A stretch of 24,509 nt of DNA. It comes from an uncultured Oscillospiraceae bacterium (GTDB lineage: Bacteria > Bacillota > Clostridia > Oscillospirales > Ruminococcaceae). Positions 15,471 through 22,495 of the stretch are shown piece after piece. The DNA is taken from assembly GCA_934454435.1 (NCBI GenBank), contig CAKSGA010000022.1, positions 1-24,509 on the forward strand, in the 5' to 3' direction. Each line of letters starts with the position of its first letter. Position 1 is the stretch's first letter. The notes under the pieces are model-generated. The model did no database searches. It was not told the origin of the DNA and saw only the letters and a program-made list of their open reading frames with translations. The position numbers and the translations under genes are program-made.

Positions 15471-16733
15471 ATGTACACATGCAGCTATGACAGAATGAAG
15501 GATAAGATCGAAACATTCAGCAAGTTCGGCGATGCAGGACACGGAGGTATCACCCGTTACTCCCTTTCGCCGGAGGCTATTCAGGCGAGAAATGAGTTCC
15601 GCCGCAGGATGGAAGCCATCGGCGCAACGATCGAAGTAGATGACGTTGCATGTATGTATGCAACGCTCCCCGGTTCCGACCCGGACGCCAAGCGTATCGT
15701 GATGGGCTCCCATGTGGACAGCGTAAAGAACGGCGGCAACTATGACGGTATCCTCGGCGTAATGAGCGCTATGGAGGTCCTCGAAACGGTCGCTGAAAAG
15801 AAGATACCCCACAAGCACCCGCTCACCGCAATGATCTGGACCAACGAAGAGGGTTCGCTGTATCCTCCCGCAATGATGTGCTCCGGCATTATCTGCTACG
15901 ATTATCTGCCCGAGGACATCAGGAGCAAGTTCAGGTTTGAGGATATGATGGCTTCCAGGAGCATTCTCGACAACACCTCCACGTTTGGCGAGGCGCTGGA
16001 GAAGTCCGGGTTCAAGGGCGACAGGAAGTACCGTATCTCCCCTGAGAAGTACATGTACATGTTCGAGACCCACATCGAGCAGGGTCCGATCCTTGAGGAT
16101 GCCGGCAACGATATCGGAGTTGTTGACTGCGTGCTCGGCATGTTCAACTACCGTCTGAAGTTCTATGGTCAGACCACCCATGCGGGAACATTCCCGATGC
16201 CGAAGAGAAAGGACGCATTCCTTGCAGCTTCCCAGGCGCTTTGCTATCTGCATGAGGAGATCGACAAGCTCGGTTATTCCGACCTGGTTTACACCACAGG
16301 CGAGGTCGTATGTCACCCCTGCGTACATACCTGCGTTCCGGATTTCTTCGACTTCTCGTTCGATGCACGCCATGAGGACCCGAAGGTGCTTGAAAAGGTG
16401 CTGGCGATCGTAAAGAGCTGTGCTGAGAAAACATGGTCCGGCTGCACCTGCGAGGTAGTCAAGGCATGGAACCGTGATACCGTATACTATGATAAGAAGC
16501 TGGTAAGCTATGTCAAGGCTGCCGCTGAGGAAACCGGTATCAAGCACCAGTATATCCACTCCGGTGCCGGCCATGACGCCCAGTTCTGCGCTTATATGAT
16601 ACCTACTACAATGGTATTCGTACAGAGCAAGGACGGACTTTCACACTGCGAGAAGGAGTTCAGCTCCGTGGAGCACTGCACCGAGGGTGCTACAGTAATG
16701 CTCAACGCTGTGCTCAAGGCTGATCAGGACTGA
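15471..16733 (+). CDS. Beta-ureidopropionase / N-carbamoyl-amino-acid hydrolase (M20 family)
   Basis: 420 aa from the ATG at 15471 (AAAGGAG 8-13 nt upstream); the longer open frame overlaps the leader hairpin. Zn/Mn-dependent amidohydrolase that would release beta-alanine, CO2 and NH3 from N-carbamoyl-beta-alanine, the last step of reductive pyrimidine breakdown. Seen: GSHVDSVKNGGNYDG with metal ligands His81 and Asp92, WTNEEGSLYPP with Glu126/Glu127, ETHIEQGPILED with His201, a dimerisation domain (about 215-335, GQTTHAGTFPM), and the last metal ligand His392 in GLSHCEKE (usually GISH-P-E). The carbamoylase reading rests on these motifs plus the hydantoinase and PreA genes downstream; specificity for L-amino acids versus beta-ureidopropionate cannot be read directly. 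Confidence 0.88.
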   Translation: MYTCSYDRMKDKIETFSKFGDAGHGGITRYSLSPEAIQARNEFRRRMEAIGATIEVDDVACMYATLPGSDPDAKRIVMGSHVDSVKNGGNYDGILGVMSAMEVLETVAEKKIPHKHPLTAMIWTNEEGSLYPPAMMCSGIICYDYLPEDIRSKFRFEDMMASRSILDNTSTFGEALEKSGFKGDRKYRISPEKYMYMFETHIEQGPILEDAGNDIGVVDCVLGMFNYRLKFYGQTTHAGTFPMPKRKDAFLAASQALCYLHEEIDKLGYSDLVYTTGEVVCHPCVHTCVPDFFDFSFDARHEDPKVLEKVLAIVKSCAEKTWSGCTCEVVKAWNRDTVYYDKKLVSYVKAAAEETGIKHQYIHSGAGHDAQFCAYMIPTTMVFVQSKDGLSHCEKEFSSVEHCTEGATVMLNAVLKADQD

Positions 16734-16756
16734 GCTGGTAAATTGAATAGTTACAG

Positions 16757-16786
16757 AGGTGGGCAGCTTCGGCTGCCCACCTTTTT
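16757..16786 (+). terminator. Strong terminator after the carbamoylase gene
   Basis: AGGTGGGCAGC (16757-16767), TTCG tetraloop, GCTGCCCACCT (16772-16782), then TTTTT. A textbook intrinsic terminator, so the importer genes need their own promoter. Confidence 0.95.
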
Positions 16787-16795
16787 CGTTTTGAA

Positions 16796-16829
16796 AAAAT
16801 GAATAATTCGGTGAGGAATTATTCATTTT
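16796..16829. repeat. AT-rich perfect inverted repeat
   Basis: AAAATGAATAATTC (16796-16809) and GAATTATTCATTTT (16816-16829), 14 bp each, 6-nt loop, directly after the terminator. It may add to bidirectional termination or be a protein-binding dyad. Confidence 0.6.
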
Positions 16830-16951
16830 CTCCTGGCGATTATCTCGAGAACTTGCTGCTCCGGCTGCCGGTTTGATAAATGCGTGCCGGAGAATGAGTG
16901 TCTTGCATTTTCGCTGTGTGATCTGAAGCACTTCAAAACTCAGAATATGCT

Positions 16952-17008
16952 GTGCATGGGCACAAACCAAGTGGTTATGCGGAAGCACAAAAAGCTGTAC
17001 TGTGCACA
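16952..17008. promoter_or_regulatory. Cluster of GTGC/GCAC dyads upstream of the importer promoter
   Basis: GTGC-ATGG-GCAC (16952-16963), a partial ATGC-GGAA-GCAC (16977-16988) and TGTGCACA (17001-17008) lie 70-125 bp before the -35 box. They resemble the dyads at 13982 and 15276. The rest of the gap from 16834 to 17076 has no gene I can support. Confidence 0.4.
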
Positions 17009-17076
17009 TTTCTCATATACAGCGTCAAAAATGTGGAAACAATGTTGTGAAAAAGCACTAAATGTTCATCAGCACA

Positions 17077-17105
17077 TTGACAAGCAACGTTTTTTGCTGT
17101 ATACT
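17077..17105 (+). promoter_or_regulatory. Sigma-A promoter for the importer operon
   Basis: Perfect TTGACA (17077-17082), 17 bp, TATACT (17100-17105), placing the start near 17112, just ahead of the leader-peptide frame. Confidence 0.8.
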
Positions 17106-17132
17106 TGTATCAAGAACAAAGGAAACGCAGAT

Positions 17133-17186
17133 ATGAATAAAATAAAAATCAATCCTGCAAATCCGCTGAACAAAACAGAGATCTGA
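17133..17186 (+). CDS. Putative 17-aa leader peptide
   Basis: ATG at 17133, preceded by AAAGGAAA, encodes MNKIKINPANPLNKTEI and stops at 17186, 4 nt before a terminator hairpin. It sits between the importer promoter and the ATPase gene. The position is that of a transcription-attenuation leader peptide. The peptide has repeated Asn/Lys/Ile and two Pro codons but no long run of a single regulatory codon. Short frames arise by chance, so this is a candidate only. Confidence 0.45.
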   Translation: MNKIKINPANPLNKTEI

Positions 17187-17190
17187 AGAT

Positions 17191-17236
17191 CAGGGCAAAG
17201 GCGCCAGTGATGACGCACTTGCCCTGTTTTTTATTA
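17191..17236 (+). terminator. Leader terminator / attenuator before the importer genes
   Basis: CAGGGCAA (17191-17198) and TTGCCCTG (17219-17226), with an inner GCG/CGC pairing, followed by TTTTTTATTATA and then the AAGGAG of the ATPase gene. A T-run terminator between a promoter and its first gene implies conditional read-through. Confidence 0.75.
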
Positions 17237-17251
17237 TAAGGAGTGATCAAT

Positions 17252-18028
17252 ATGGCAAACGAGAACACAGAGATCATGCTGGACAGCATCGGCATGGTGT
17301 ATAAGGATCAGGGCGGTAATGATGTCACGGCGCTCACCAACGTAACGCTGGATATCAAGAAGGGTGAGTTCATCTCGCTGCTTGGTCCCTCGGGCTGCGG
17401 TAAGACAACGCTCCTTAGAATAATCGCCGACCTGCTCCACCCGACCTCCGGCAAGATAACGGTCGGCGGGGTAACTCCCCGGGAAGCAAGACTGGCACAG
17501 CGATACGGCATTGTATTTCAGAGCCCGGTACTCTACGACTGGCGCACAGTCCGCCGGAACGTGATGCTCCCGCTGGAGATAATGCACGTTCCCAAGGACG
17601 AACGTGAGGATATCGCAGACAGCATGCTTGAGATGGTAGGACTTACGAACTTCGCAAACCACTATCCGAACCAGCTTTCCGGCGGTATGCAGCAGAGGGT
17701 AGGTATTGCAAGGGCACTGGCGATACGTCCGGAGATACTGCTGATGGACGAGCCGTTCTCGGCACTGGACGAATTCACCCGTGAGAAGCTCCACATCGAC
17801 CTGCTGAAGATCTGGCGAAAGACGAACAAGACGGTCATCTTCGTAACGCACAACATTTCCGAGAGCGTGTTCCTTTCCGACCGTGTGTGCGTGCTTTCAC
17901 CCCACCCGGGCAGACTTTCAGCGGTGGTGGACATAACGCTCCCAAGACCCCGTACACTGGATCTGACCGATACGCCGGAGTTCACGGAGCTCGTTTCAAA
18001 GGTACGCAACAGCTTTGAGGGAGTTTGA
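17252..18028 (+). CDS. ABC importer ATP-binding protein (SsuB/TauB/NitD type)
   Basis: 258 aa from ATG 17252 (AAGGAGTGA upstream). Energises import for the two permeases that follow. Seen: Walker A GPSGCGKTT (45-53), Q-loop Gln90 (VFQSPVLYDWRTV), signature LSGGMQQRVGIARAL (142-156), Walker B LLMDEPFSALDE (163-174) and the switch His200 (VFVTH-type FVTHNISE). Its residue pattern belongs to the nitrate/sulfonate/taurine/HMP-pyrimidine importer group. All motifs are intact. Linked genes for pyrimidine breakdown suggest that a pyrimidine or a breakdown intermediate is the cargo. Confidence 0.95.
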   Translation: MANENTEIMLDSIGMVYKDQGGNDVTALTNVTLDIKKGEFISLLGPSGCGKTTLLRIIADLLHPTSGKITVGGVTPREARLAQRYGIVFQSPVLYDWRTVRRNVMLPLEIMHVPKDEREDIADSMLEMVGLTNFANHYPNQLSGGMQQRVGIARALAIRPEILLMDEPFSALDEFTREKLHIDLLKIWRKTNKTVIFVTHNISESVFLSDRVCVLSPHPGRLSAVVDITLPRPRTLDLTDTPEFTELVSKVRNSFEGV

Positions 18029-18040
18029 GGAGGGAACGGC

Positions 18041-18892
18041 ATGACAGACACAAAAAAAGTGCGAGGAGGCTTTCTCCCGGCTCTGAAGCGCTTCGTTCAT
18101 TCTAAAAAGATGGTGACGCTGGTCTGGATACTGGGCATAGTGGTCATCTGGGAGATATTCGCCTGCATCGTTGCGGCGACCAAGCGCACGCCGATAAATG
18201 TGCTGCCGCACCTCTACGAGATCATCGGTTCGTTTTTCAGCGACAAGAAAGTCACCGGCAAGATGACCATGATCGAACTTATCGGCACGGCCTGCGGCGA
18301 AACGCTCTCCCGTGCGGGCATAGGATTCCTGACAGGTATCGTGCTGGGCTATATTCTGGCGCTGCTGATGAACCTTTCAAGGGTGGTCGAGAAGATCGCT
18401 TTCCCGTATCTGATGATCATTCAGATGATACCGATACTCGGCATGGCGCCGATAATCCTATCGATAACCGGCGACATCAATTCCGCAAGAATAGTCATTG
18501 CAGCGATACTGACGTTCTACCCTGTGTCAACAAACGTTCTGGCGGGCTTCCGGTCGGTCGAGAAAGAAAAGCACGAGCTGATGTACAGCTACGCAGCGAA
18601 CAAGTTCCAGCTTTACACAAAGACGCTCATTCCTGCTTGTATCCCGTATTTCTTCACCGGACTGAAGATCTCCGCACCGATGGCGATTACAGCTTCGATA
18701 CTTGTCGATACATTGCAGGGCGGCAACGGGCTCGGGTGCATGCTCTCCCAGTCCCTTAAAGGCGGAATGACCCGTCTGGTGTTCTGGGATATCGTGCTGA
18801 TAAGCGCTGTTATAGGTATTCTCAGCTTCGTGCTCATGGGCGTTATCGAAAGGCTGCTCTGCCCCTCCAAGCGCAACAAGTCCAGTGACTGA
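18041..18892 (+). CDS. ABC importer permease 1 (BPD_transp_1)
   Basis: 283 aa. A basic N-terminal tail, a first membrane helix (LVWILGIVVIWEIFACIV, about 28-45), then five more helices of the binding-protein-dependent permease domain. The EAA-type loop that docks on the ATPase reads MYSYAANKFQLYTKTLIPACIP (about 181-202). It starts 12 bp after the ATPase gene with GGAGG. It likely pairs with the next gene as a heterodimer, since two different permease genes are present, whereas SsuC/TauC/ThiX-type systems often use one as a homodimer. Confidence 0.93.
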   Translation: MTDTKKVRGGFLPALKRFVHSKKMVTLVWILGIVVIWEIFACIVAATKRTPINVLPHLYEIIGSFFSDKKVTGKMTMIELIGTACGETLSRAGIGFLTGIVLGYILALLMNLSRVVEKIAFPYLMIIQMIPILGMAPIILSITGDINSARIVIAAILTFYPVSTNVLAGFRSVEKEKHELMYSYAANKFQLYTKTLIPACIPYFFTGLKISAPMAITASILVDTLQGGNGLGCMLSQSLKGGMTRLVFWDIVLISAVIGILSFVLMGVIERLLCPSKRNKSSD

Positions 18893-18903
18893 GGAGGGAT
18901 ATC

Positions 18904-19704
18904 ATGAGAACAAAAAAATGGTTTGGAATGCTCTCCGGCGTGGGACTTCCGCTGCTGTTCGGCGTGGTGCTCTTCGTGCTGTGGCAGACCCAGGTGCTTC
19001 ATTCCTGGCTCGGAACGGACACGATAACGCTCCCGCTCCCTACACGTATCGGTGAGATCATCTCGCAGAATAAGGACGCTATCAGCGGTCAGGTCAAGAT
19101 GACGCTGGTCGTTGCGCTCGGCGGACTTGCAGCAGGAAGCCTGCTCGGGTATCTCATCGCAGTAGTCGCAACGGTCTTCCGCAAGTGGGGTGCCGGAGGT
19201 CTTACGATAGTTTCAGCGTTCAATGCGATACCTATCGTGGCGCTGGCTCCCGTTATCAACAACTGGACCCGTGACGTCAGCAATGATGTTTCAGTAAGAA
19301 GCACGATGGCGAAGATCATCGTTGTGACGATCTCCTGCACCGCAGCGATGAGCGTCAACGCATTCAGGGGTCTGACGGAGCTCAAACCCTTTTCCGAGGA
19401 TCTGATGACCTCCTACGCAGCTTCAAAGGTGGTGACGTTCGTGAAGCTGAGGCTGCCGAATTCGCTGCCGTATGTGTTCACAGCGCTGAGGGTCAGCGTT
19501 CCGGCAAGCGTTATCGGCGCACTGGTAACTGAGTACTTCGCAGAGGACACGGTCGGCGTCGGCAGACAGATACGTGAGAACATCGTCAAGGGTCAGTACC
19601 CGACGGCATGGGCTTACATCGCAGTGGCATGTGCGATAGGTATAGGAATGTATATCGTCCTCATGCTGGTCGAAAGAATGGTGCTAAAACGGAGAAGGGC
19701 ATAA
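18904..19704 (+). CDS. ABC importer permease 2 (BPD_transp_1)
   Basis: 266 aa, homologous to the previous permease. N-terminal helix LPLLFGVVLFVLWQTQVLHSW (about 17-37), then the permease domain, with EAA-type loop MTSYAASKVVTFVKLRLPNSLPYVFTALR (about 168-196). Gene start 11 bp after the previous stop, with GGAGG. Read with permease 1 it completes the membrane channel. Confidence 0.93.
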   Translation: MRTKKWFGMLSGVGLPLLFGVVLFVLWQTQVLHSWLGTDTITLPLPTRIGEIISQNKDAISGQVKMTLVVALGGLAAGSLLGYLIAVVATVFRKWGAGGLTIVSAFNAIPIVALAPVINNWTRDVSNDVSVRSTMAKIIVVTISCTAAMSVNAFRGLTELKPFSEDLMTSYAASKVVTFVKLRLPNSLPYVFTALRVSVPASVIGALVTEYFAEDTVGVGRQIRENIVKGQYPTAWAYIAVACAIGIGMYIVLMLVERMVLKRRRA

Positions 19705-19754
19705 CGCTCCCGTTTAGTATAGAACAAAGGTTGAAAGAAAGGCAGGTACACACT

Positions 19755-20936
19755 ATGAAAGCAGAAAGAAAGAGATTTTTACTCGCAGGTATCGCAGCCG
19801 TAATGGCTTGCATGCAGTTCACCGCATGTTCCGGTGGGACTTCCAGCACGGGCGGCACATCTTCCGCCAGTTCTGATGGCAGCTCTTCGGTATCTGAGAG
19901 TACCGCAGGGGAGGACAGCTCCGCAGCAGAAGCTCCCGCAGGAATGATGTCCCATGAGGACATCATCAAGTCCGCAGCGGAGGAGGGCACGGTAGGCAAC
20001 TGGGGTCTTGGAAATGAGTACGAGATCCAGGCTCTGCTGACAAAGTACGGACTTCCCACTGACTATATCACCATGGATTTCACCATGGACCAGTTCGACA
20101 GCGACAGCGTAAAGCTTGCTTCCGCCATGACCTATAACGAGCTCGGTCTGGTAAAGAACAGCTACGACGGCGGCTACGGCTACGGTGACACAGTCAGCAT
20201 TATTGATATGAACGACGAGGGCGTTGCGATGCTGGAGGATAATCTGTTCACCTCCAAGGCGTTCGCCGAGGCAAACCCGAATACTGTAAAGGCGTTCGTT
20301 TCCGCTTCCATGAAGGGCTGGGCTTACGCCTGCGAACACCCGGACGAGGCTGCGCAGATCGTATTCGAGGCTGGTTCCTCCGTTTCCGCTGACCACCAGG
20401 CTTACATGGCTTCCGAGGTCGCAAAGCTGGTAACTACCGACATGAACGGCAATACAGTGTCCGCTTCCGATGTCGGCAATATGGACGAAACTGCAATGCA
20501 GCAGACACTTGACCTCGCAAAACAGTACATCATTCTTGAGGACAGCGCAGCAAAGGACAAGCTCGCTTCCCTTACCCTGGACGATATCCGCAGCACCGAC
20601 TTCCTGACATACGATCCGGAAACTGACGGCGCTCCTGAAAAGACTTCCGTTTCCGTACAGCTCAAGTGGCTGCCTCAGGCTCAGTTCATGGGCTACTACG
20701 TAGCTGCTGCAAAGGGTTACTACGATGAGGTAGGTCTTACTGTTGACATCATCTCCGGCGGCGGTGACATCTCCGAAACAACAGCGGTTTACAACGGCAC
20801 AGTTGATTTCGGCGTAACATGGGTATCCAACCTCATCAATGCCAACGCAGGCGGCATGGAGCTCCTTGAGGTCGCTCAGGTTTATCAGAGATCCGGTCTT
20901 GTACTGGTGTACAAGAACTCCAACTACGGCGGCTGA
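19755..20936 (+). CDS. ABC importer substrate-binding lipoprotein, NMT1/THI5-like with lobes in permuted order
   Basis: 393 aa from ATG 19755, which restores a signal peptide. Seen: basic N-terminus, hydrophobic core and lipobox FTAC with Cys25, then a Ser/Gly/Thr linker (26-60). Residues 79-285 match the second half of NMT1/THI5-like binding proteins (VGNWGLGNEYEIQALLTKYG, LFTSKAFAEANPNTVKAF, SMKGWAYACEHPDEAAQIV). Residues 296-390 match the first half (VSVQLKWLPQAQFMGYYVA, GTVDFGVTWVSNL, VYQRSGLVLVYKNSNYGG). In ordinary family members the order is the reverse, first half directly after the signal peptide. The protein appears to be an intact natural circular permutation: both lobes are complete and one frame runs through. 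Ligand unknown; pyrimidine-related by context. Confidence 0.85.
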   Translation: MKAERKRFLLAGIAAVMACMQFTACSGGTSSTGGTSSASSDGSSSVSESTAGEDSSAAEAPAGMMSHEDIIKSAAEEGTVGNWGLGNEYEIQALLTKYGLPTDYITMDFTMDQFDSDSVKLASAMTYNELGLVKNSYDGGYGYGDTVSIIDMNDEGVAMLEDNLFTSKAFAEANPNTVKAFVSASMKGWAYACEHPDEAAQIVFEAGSSVSADHQAYMASEVAKLVTTDMNGNTVSASDVGNMDETAMQQTLDLAKQYIILEDSAAKDKLASLTLDDIRSTDFLTYDPETDGAPEKTSVSVQLKWLPQAQFMGYYVAAAKGYYDEVGLTVDIISGGGDISETTAVYNGTVDFGVTWVSNLINANAGGMELLEVAQVYQRSGLVLVYKNSNYGG

Positions 20937-21008
20937 CGACTGATCCAGCAGCCAACTGTTCAGAATTCCATTCCCAAAGTTAATAAACAGGTTTCATTCC
21001 TGGCAGAC

Positions 21009-21024
21009 CCTCACCACGGTGAGG
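21009..21024. repeat. Palindromic dyad CCTCACC-AC-GGTGAGG
   Basis: Perfect 7-bp arms with a 2-nt centre, in the gap between the binding-protein and dihydropyrimidinase genes. The centre is too short for an RNA hairpin loop without opening pairs, so a protein site is also possible. Confidence 0.4.
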
Positions 21025-21028
21025 ATCT

Positions 21029-21068
21029 GTCGGAAAGCCCGGTGCAGAGATGCACCCGGTTTTCCGAC
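21029..21068 (+). ncRNA. Long intercistronic stem-loop upstream of dihydropyrimidinase
   Basis: GTCGGAAAGCCCGGTGCA (21029-21046), GAGA loop (GNRA type), TGCACCCGGTTTTCCGAC (21051-21068): 18 bp with one mismatch and one G-U pair. No T-run follows, so it looks like an mRNA-processing or stability element rather than a terminator. No promoter is evident in this 172-bp gap, so hydA is probably transcribed from the importer promoter. Confidence 0.55.
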
Positions 21069-21108
21069 AAATACCAATTTGCCAGAACAATACAAGGAGG
21101 CTTTCGAT

Positions 21109-22470
21109 ATGGACATGATCATCAAAAACGGCACGGTCGTGAATGCAACAGGCAGCTTCAGGGCGGACGTTGCAGTAAAGGACGGCAAGATCGCAGCGGT
21201 AGGCACAGGGCTCGATCACCCTGGTGCAAAGGTCGTTGACGCAGCAGGAAAGCTGGTGCTCCCGGGCGCTATCGATGCACATACGCACCTGGCTATGCCT
21301 TTCGGCGGAACTGTTTCCTCCGATGACTATTTCGCAGGAACAAGAGCGGCTGCATGCGGCGGCACGACTACCGTGTTCGATTTCGCCCTGCAGGATTTCA
21401 ACGAAACGATGACCCAGACCTTTGAGCGCAGGAACGCCCTTGCAGCCCCGGACGCTGCGGTGGACTACTCGTTCCACATAGGCGTCAAGGATATTCACGG
21501 CGAGCTGCTTGACAGCATAAAGGACGCCTGCGACATCGGCATCACTTCATATAAGGTGTTCATGGTGTATGACTTCGGCGTTAAGGACGGCGTGTTCTAC
21601 CAGCTTCTGGCGAAGTCCAAGGAGTTCGGTGCGCTGATCGCAGTACACGCAGAGAACAACGAACTGGTCAACACCCTGACCGAGAAATACATCAGCGAGG
21701 GCAAGACCGACGCATGGTACCACTACATGAGCCGTCCCGAGTTCGTAGAGGGCGAGGCTGACGAGCGTGCCATCAATCTTGCAAAGGCTGCGAACGCTCC
21801 GCTGTACATAGTCCATCTGGCGAACAAGCAGGGCGTTGAGGCTGTCACAAAGGCAAAGGACGAGGGTTACGAGATCTACGCTGAGACCTGCCCGCAGTAC
21901 CTGGAATTCACCAGCGATGTATATAAGCGTGCAGACGGCAGGAACTTCGTATGCTCGCCGCCTATGAAGGGCAAGGAATCCCAGGACGCTATCTGGGAAG
22001 CAATAAAGCGTGGCGACATCGACACCATCGCAACCGACCATTGCCCGTTCCAGCAGAGCGAAAAGGACTGGGGTCTGAACGACTTCCGCAAGATCCCGAA
22101 CGGCTGCGCAGGAATCGAGAACATGTACCCCTACATGCTGGGCAAGGCGAATGACGGCGTGATCAGCTTCGAGAAGGCTGTCGAGCTCTGCTCGACGAAC
22201 CCTGCGAAGATATTCGGCTGCACTGAAAAGGGCGAGATAGCCCCCGGAAAGGACGCAGATATCGTTATCTATGATCCGTCCAAGGAGTTCACGATACATC
22301 AGGAGAACATGCATTCCGACTGCGACCATACCATCTGGGAGGGCGTCAGGGTACACGGCTATCCGGTACAGACCTACTCCAGAGGGCGCCTCGTGTTCGA
22401 CAACGGCGAGTTCGTCGGCGAGCGTGGCTGGGGGAAGTTCGTGAAGTGCGCAAGACATATGGCTAAGTAA
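21109..22470 (+). CDS. hydA: Dihydropyrimidinase (D-hydantoinase)
   Basis: 453 aa from ATG 21109 (AAGGAGG 8 nt upstream); an upstream in-frame start would run through the stem-loop. Opens dihydrouracil/dihydrothymine to N-carbamoyl-beta-amino acids. Seen, with every binuclear-metal ligand of the amidohydrolase superfamily: [12 protein letters not shown] (His58, His60), [10 protein letters not shown] (carboxylated Lys149, substrate Tyr154), AVHAENN (His180), [10 protein letters not shown] (His236) and IATDHCPF (Asp310). The length and the [10 protein letters not shown] motif fit dihydropyrimidinase rather than allantoinase or dihydroorotase. It is followed 25 bp later by preA, giving consecutive pathway steps. 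Confidence 0.95.
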   Translation: MDMIIKNGTVVNATGSFRADVAVKDGKIAAVGTGLDHPGAKVVDAAGKLVLPGAIDAHTHLAMPFGGTVSSDDYFAGTRAAACGGTTTVFDFALQDFNETMTQTFERRNALAAPDAAVDYSFHIGVKDIHGELLDSIKDACDIGITSYKVFMVYDFGVKDGVFYQLLAKSKEFGALIAVHAENNELVNTLTEKYISEGKTDAWYHYMSRPEFVEGEADERAINLAKAANAPLYIVHLANKQGVEAVTKAKDEGYEIYAETCPQYLEFTSDVYKRADGRNFVCSPPMKGKESQDAIWEAIKRGDIDTIATDHCPFQQSEKDWGLNDFRKIPNGCAGIENMYPYMLGKANDGVISFEKAVELCSTNPAKIFGCTEKGEIAPGKDADIVIYDPSKEFTIHQENMHSDCDHTIWEGVRVHGYPVQTYSRGRLVFDNGEFVGERGWGKFVKCARHMAK

Positions 22471-22495
22471 TTTTCCCGTGCAGGAGGTGATCATT

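Noticed and set aside
15465..16574. 369-codon minus-strand frame opposite the carbamoylase gene
   Set aside because: Shadow frame created by codon bias of the real gene; composition is unlike a protein family and all metal-binding motifs are on the plus strand.
16884..17186. 100-codon frame ending in the leader-peptide frame
   Set aside because: Its first part crosses the importer promoter and lacks a ribosome binding site; only the last 17 codons have a plausible start.
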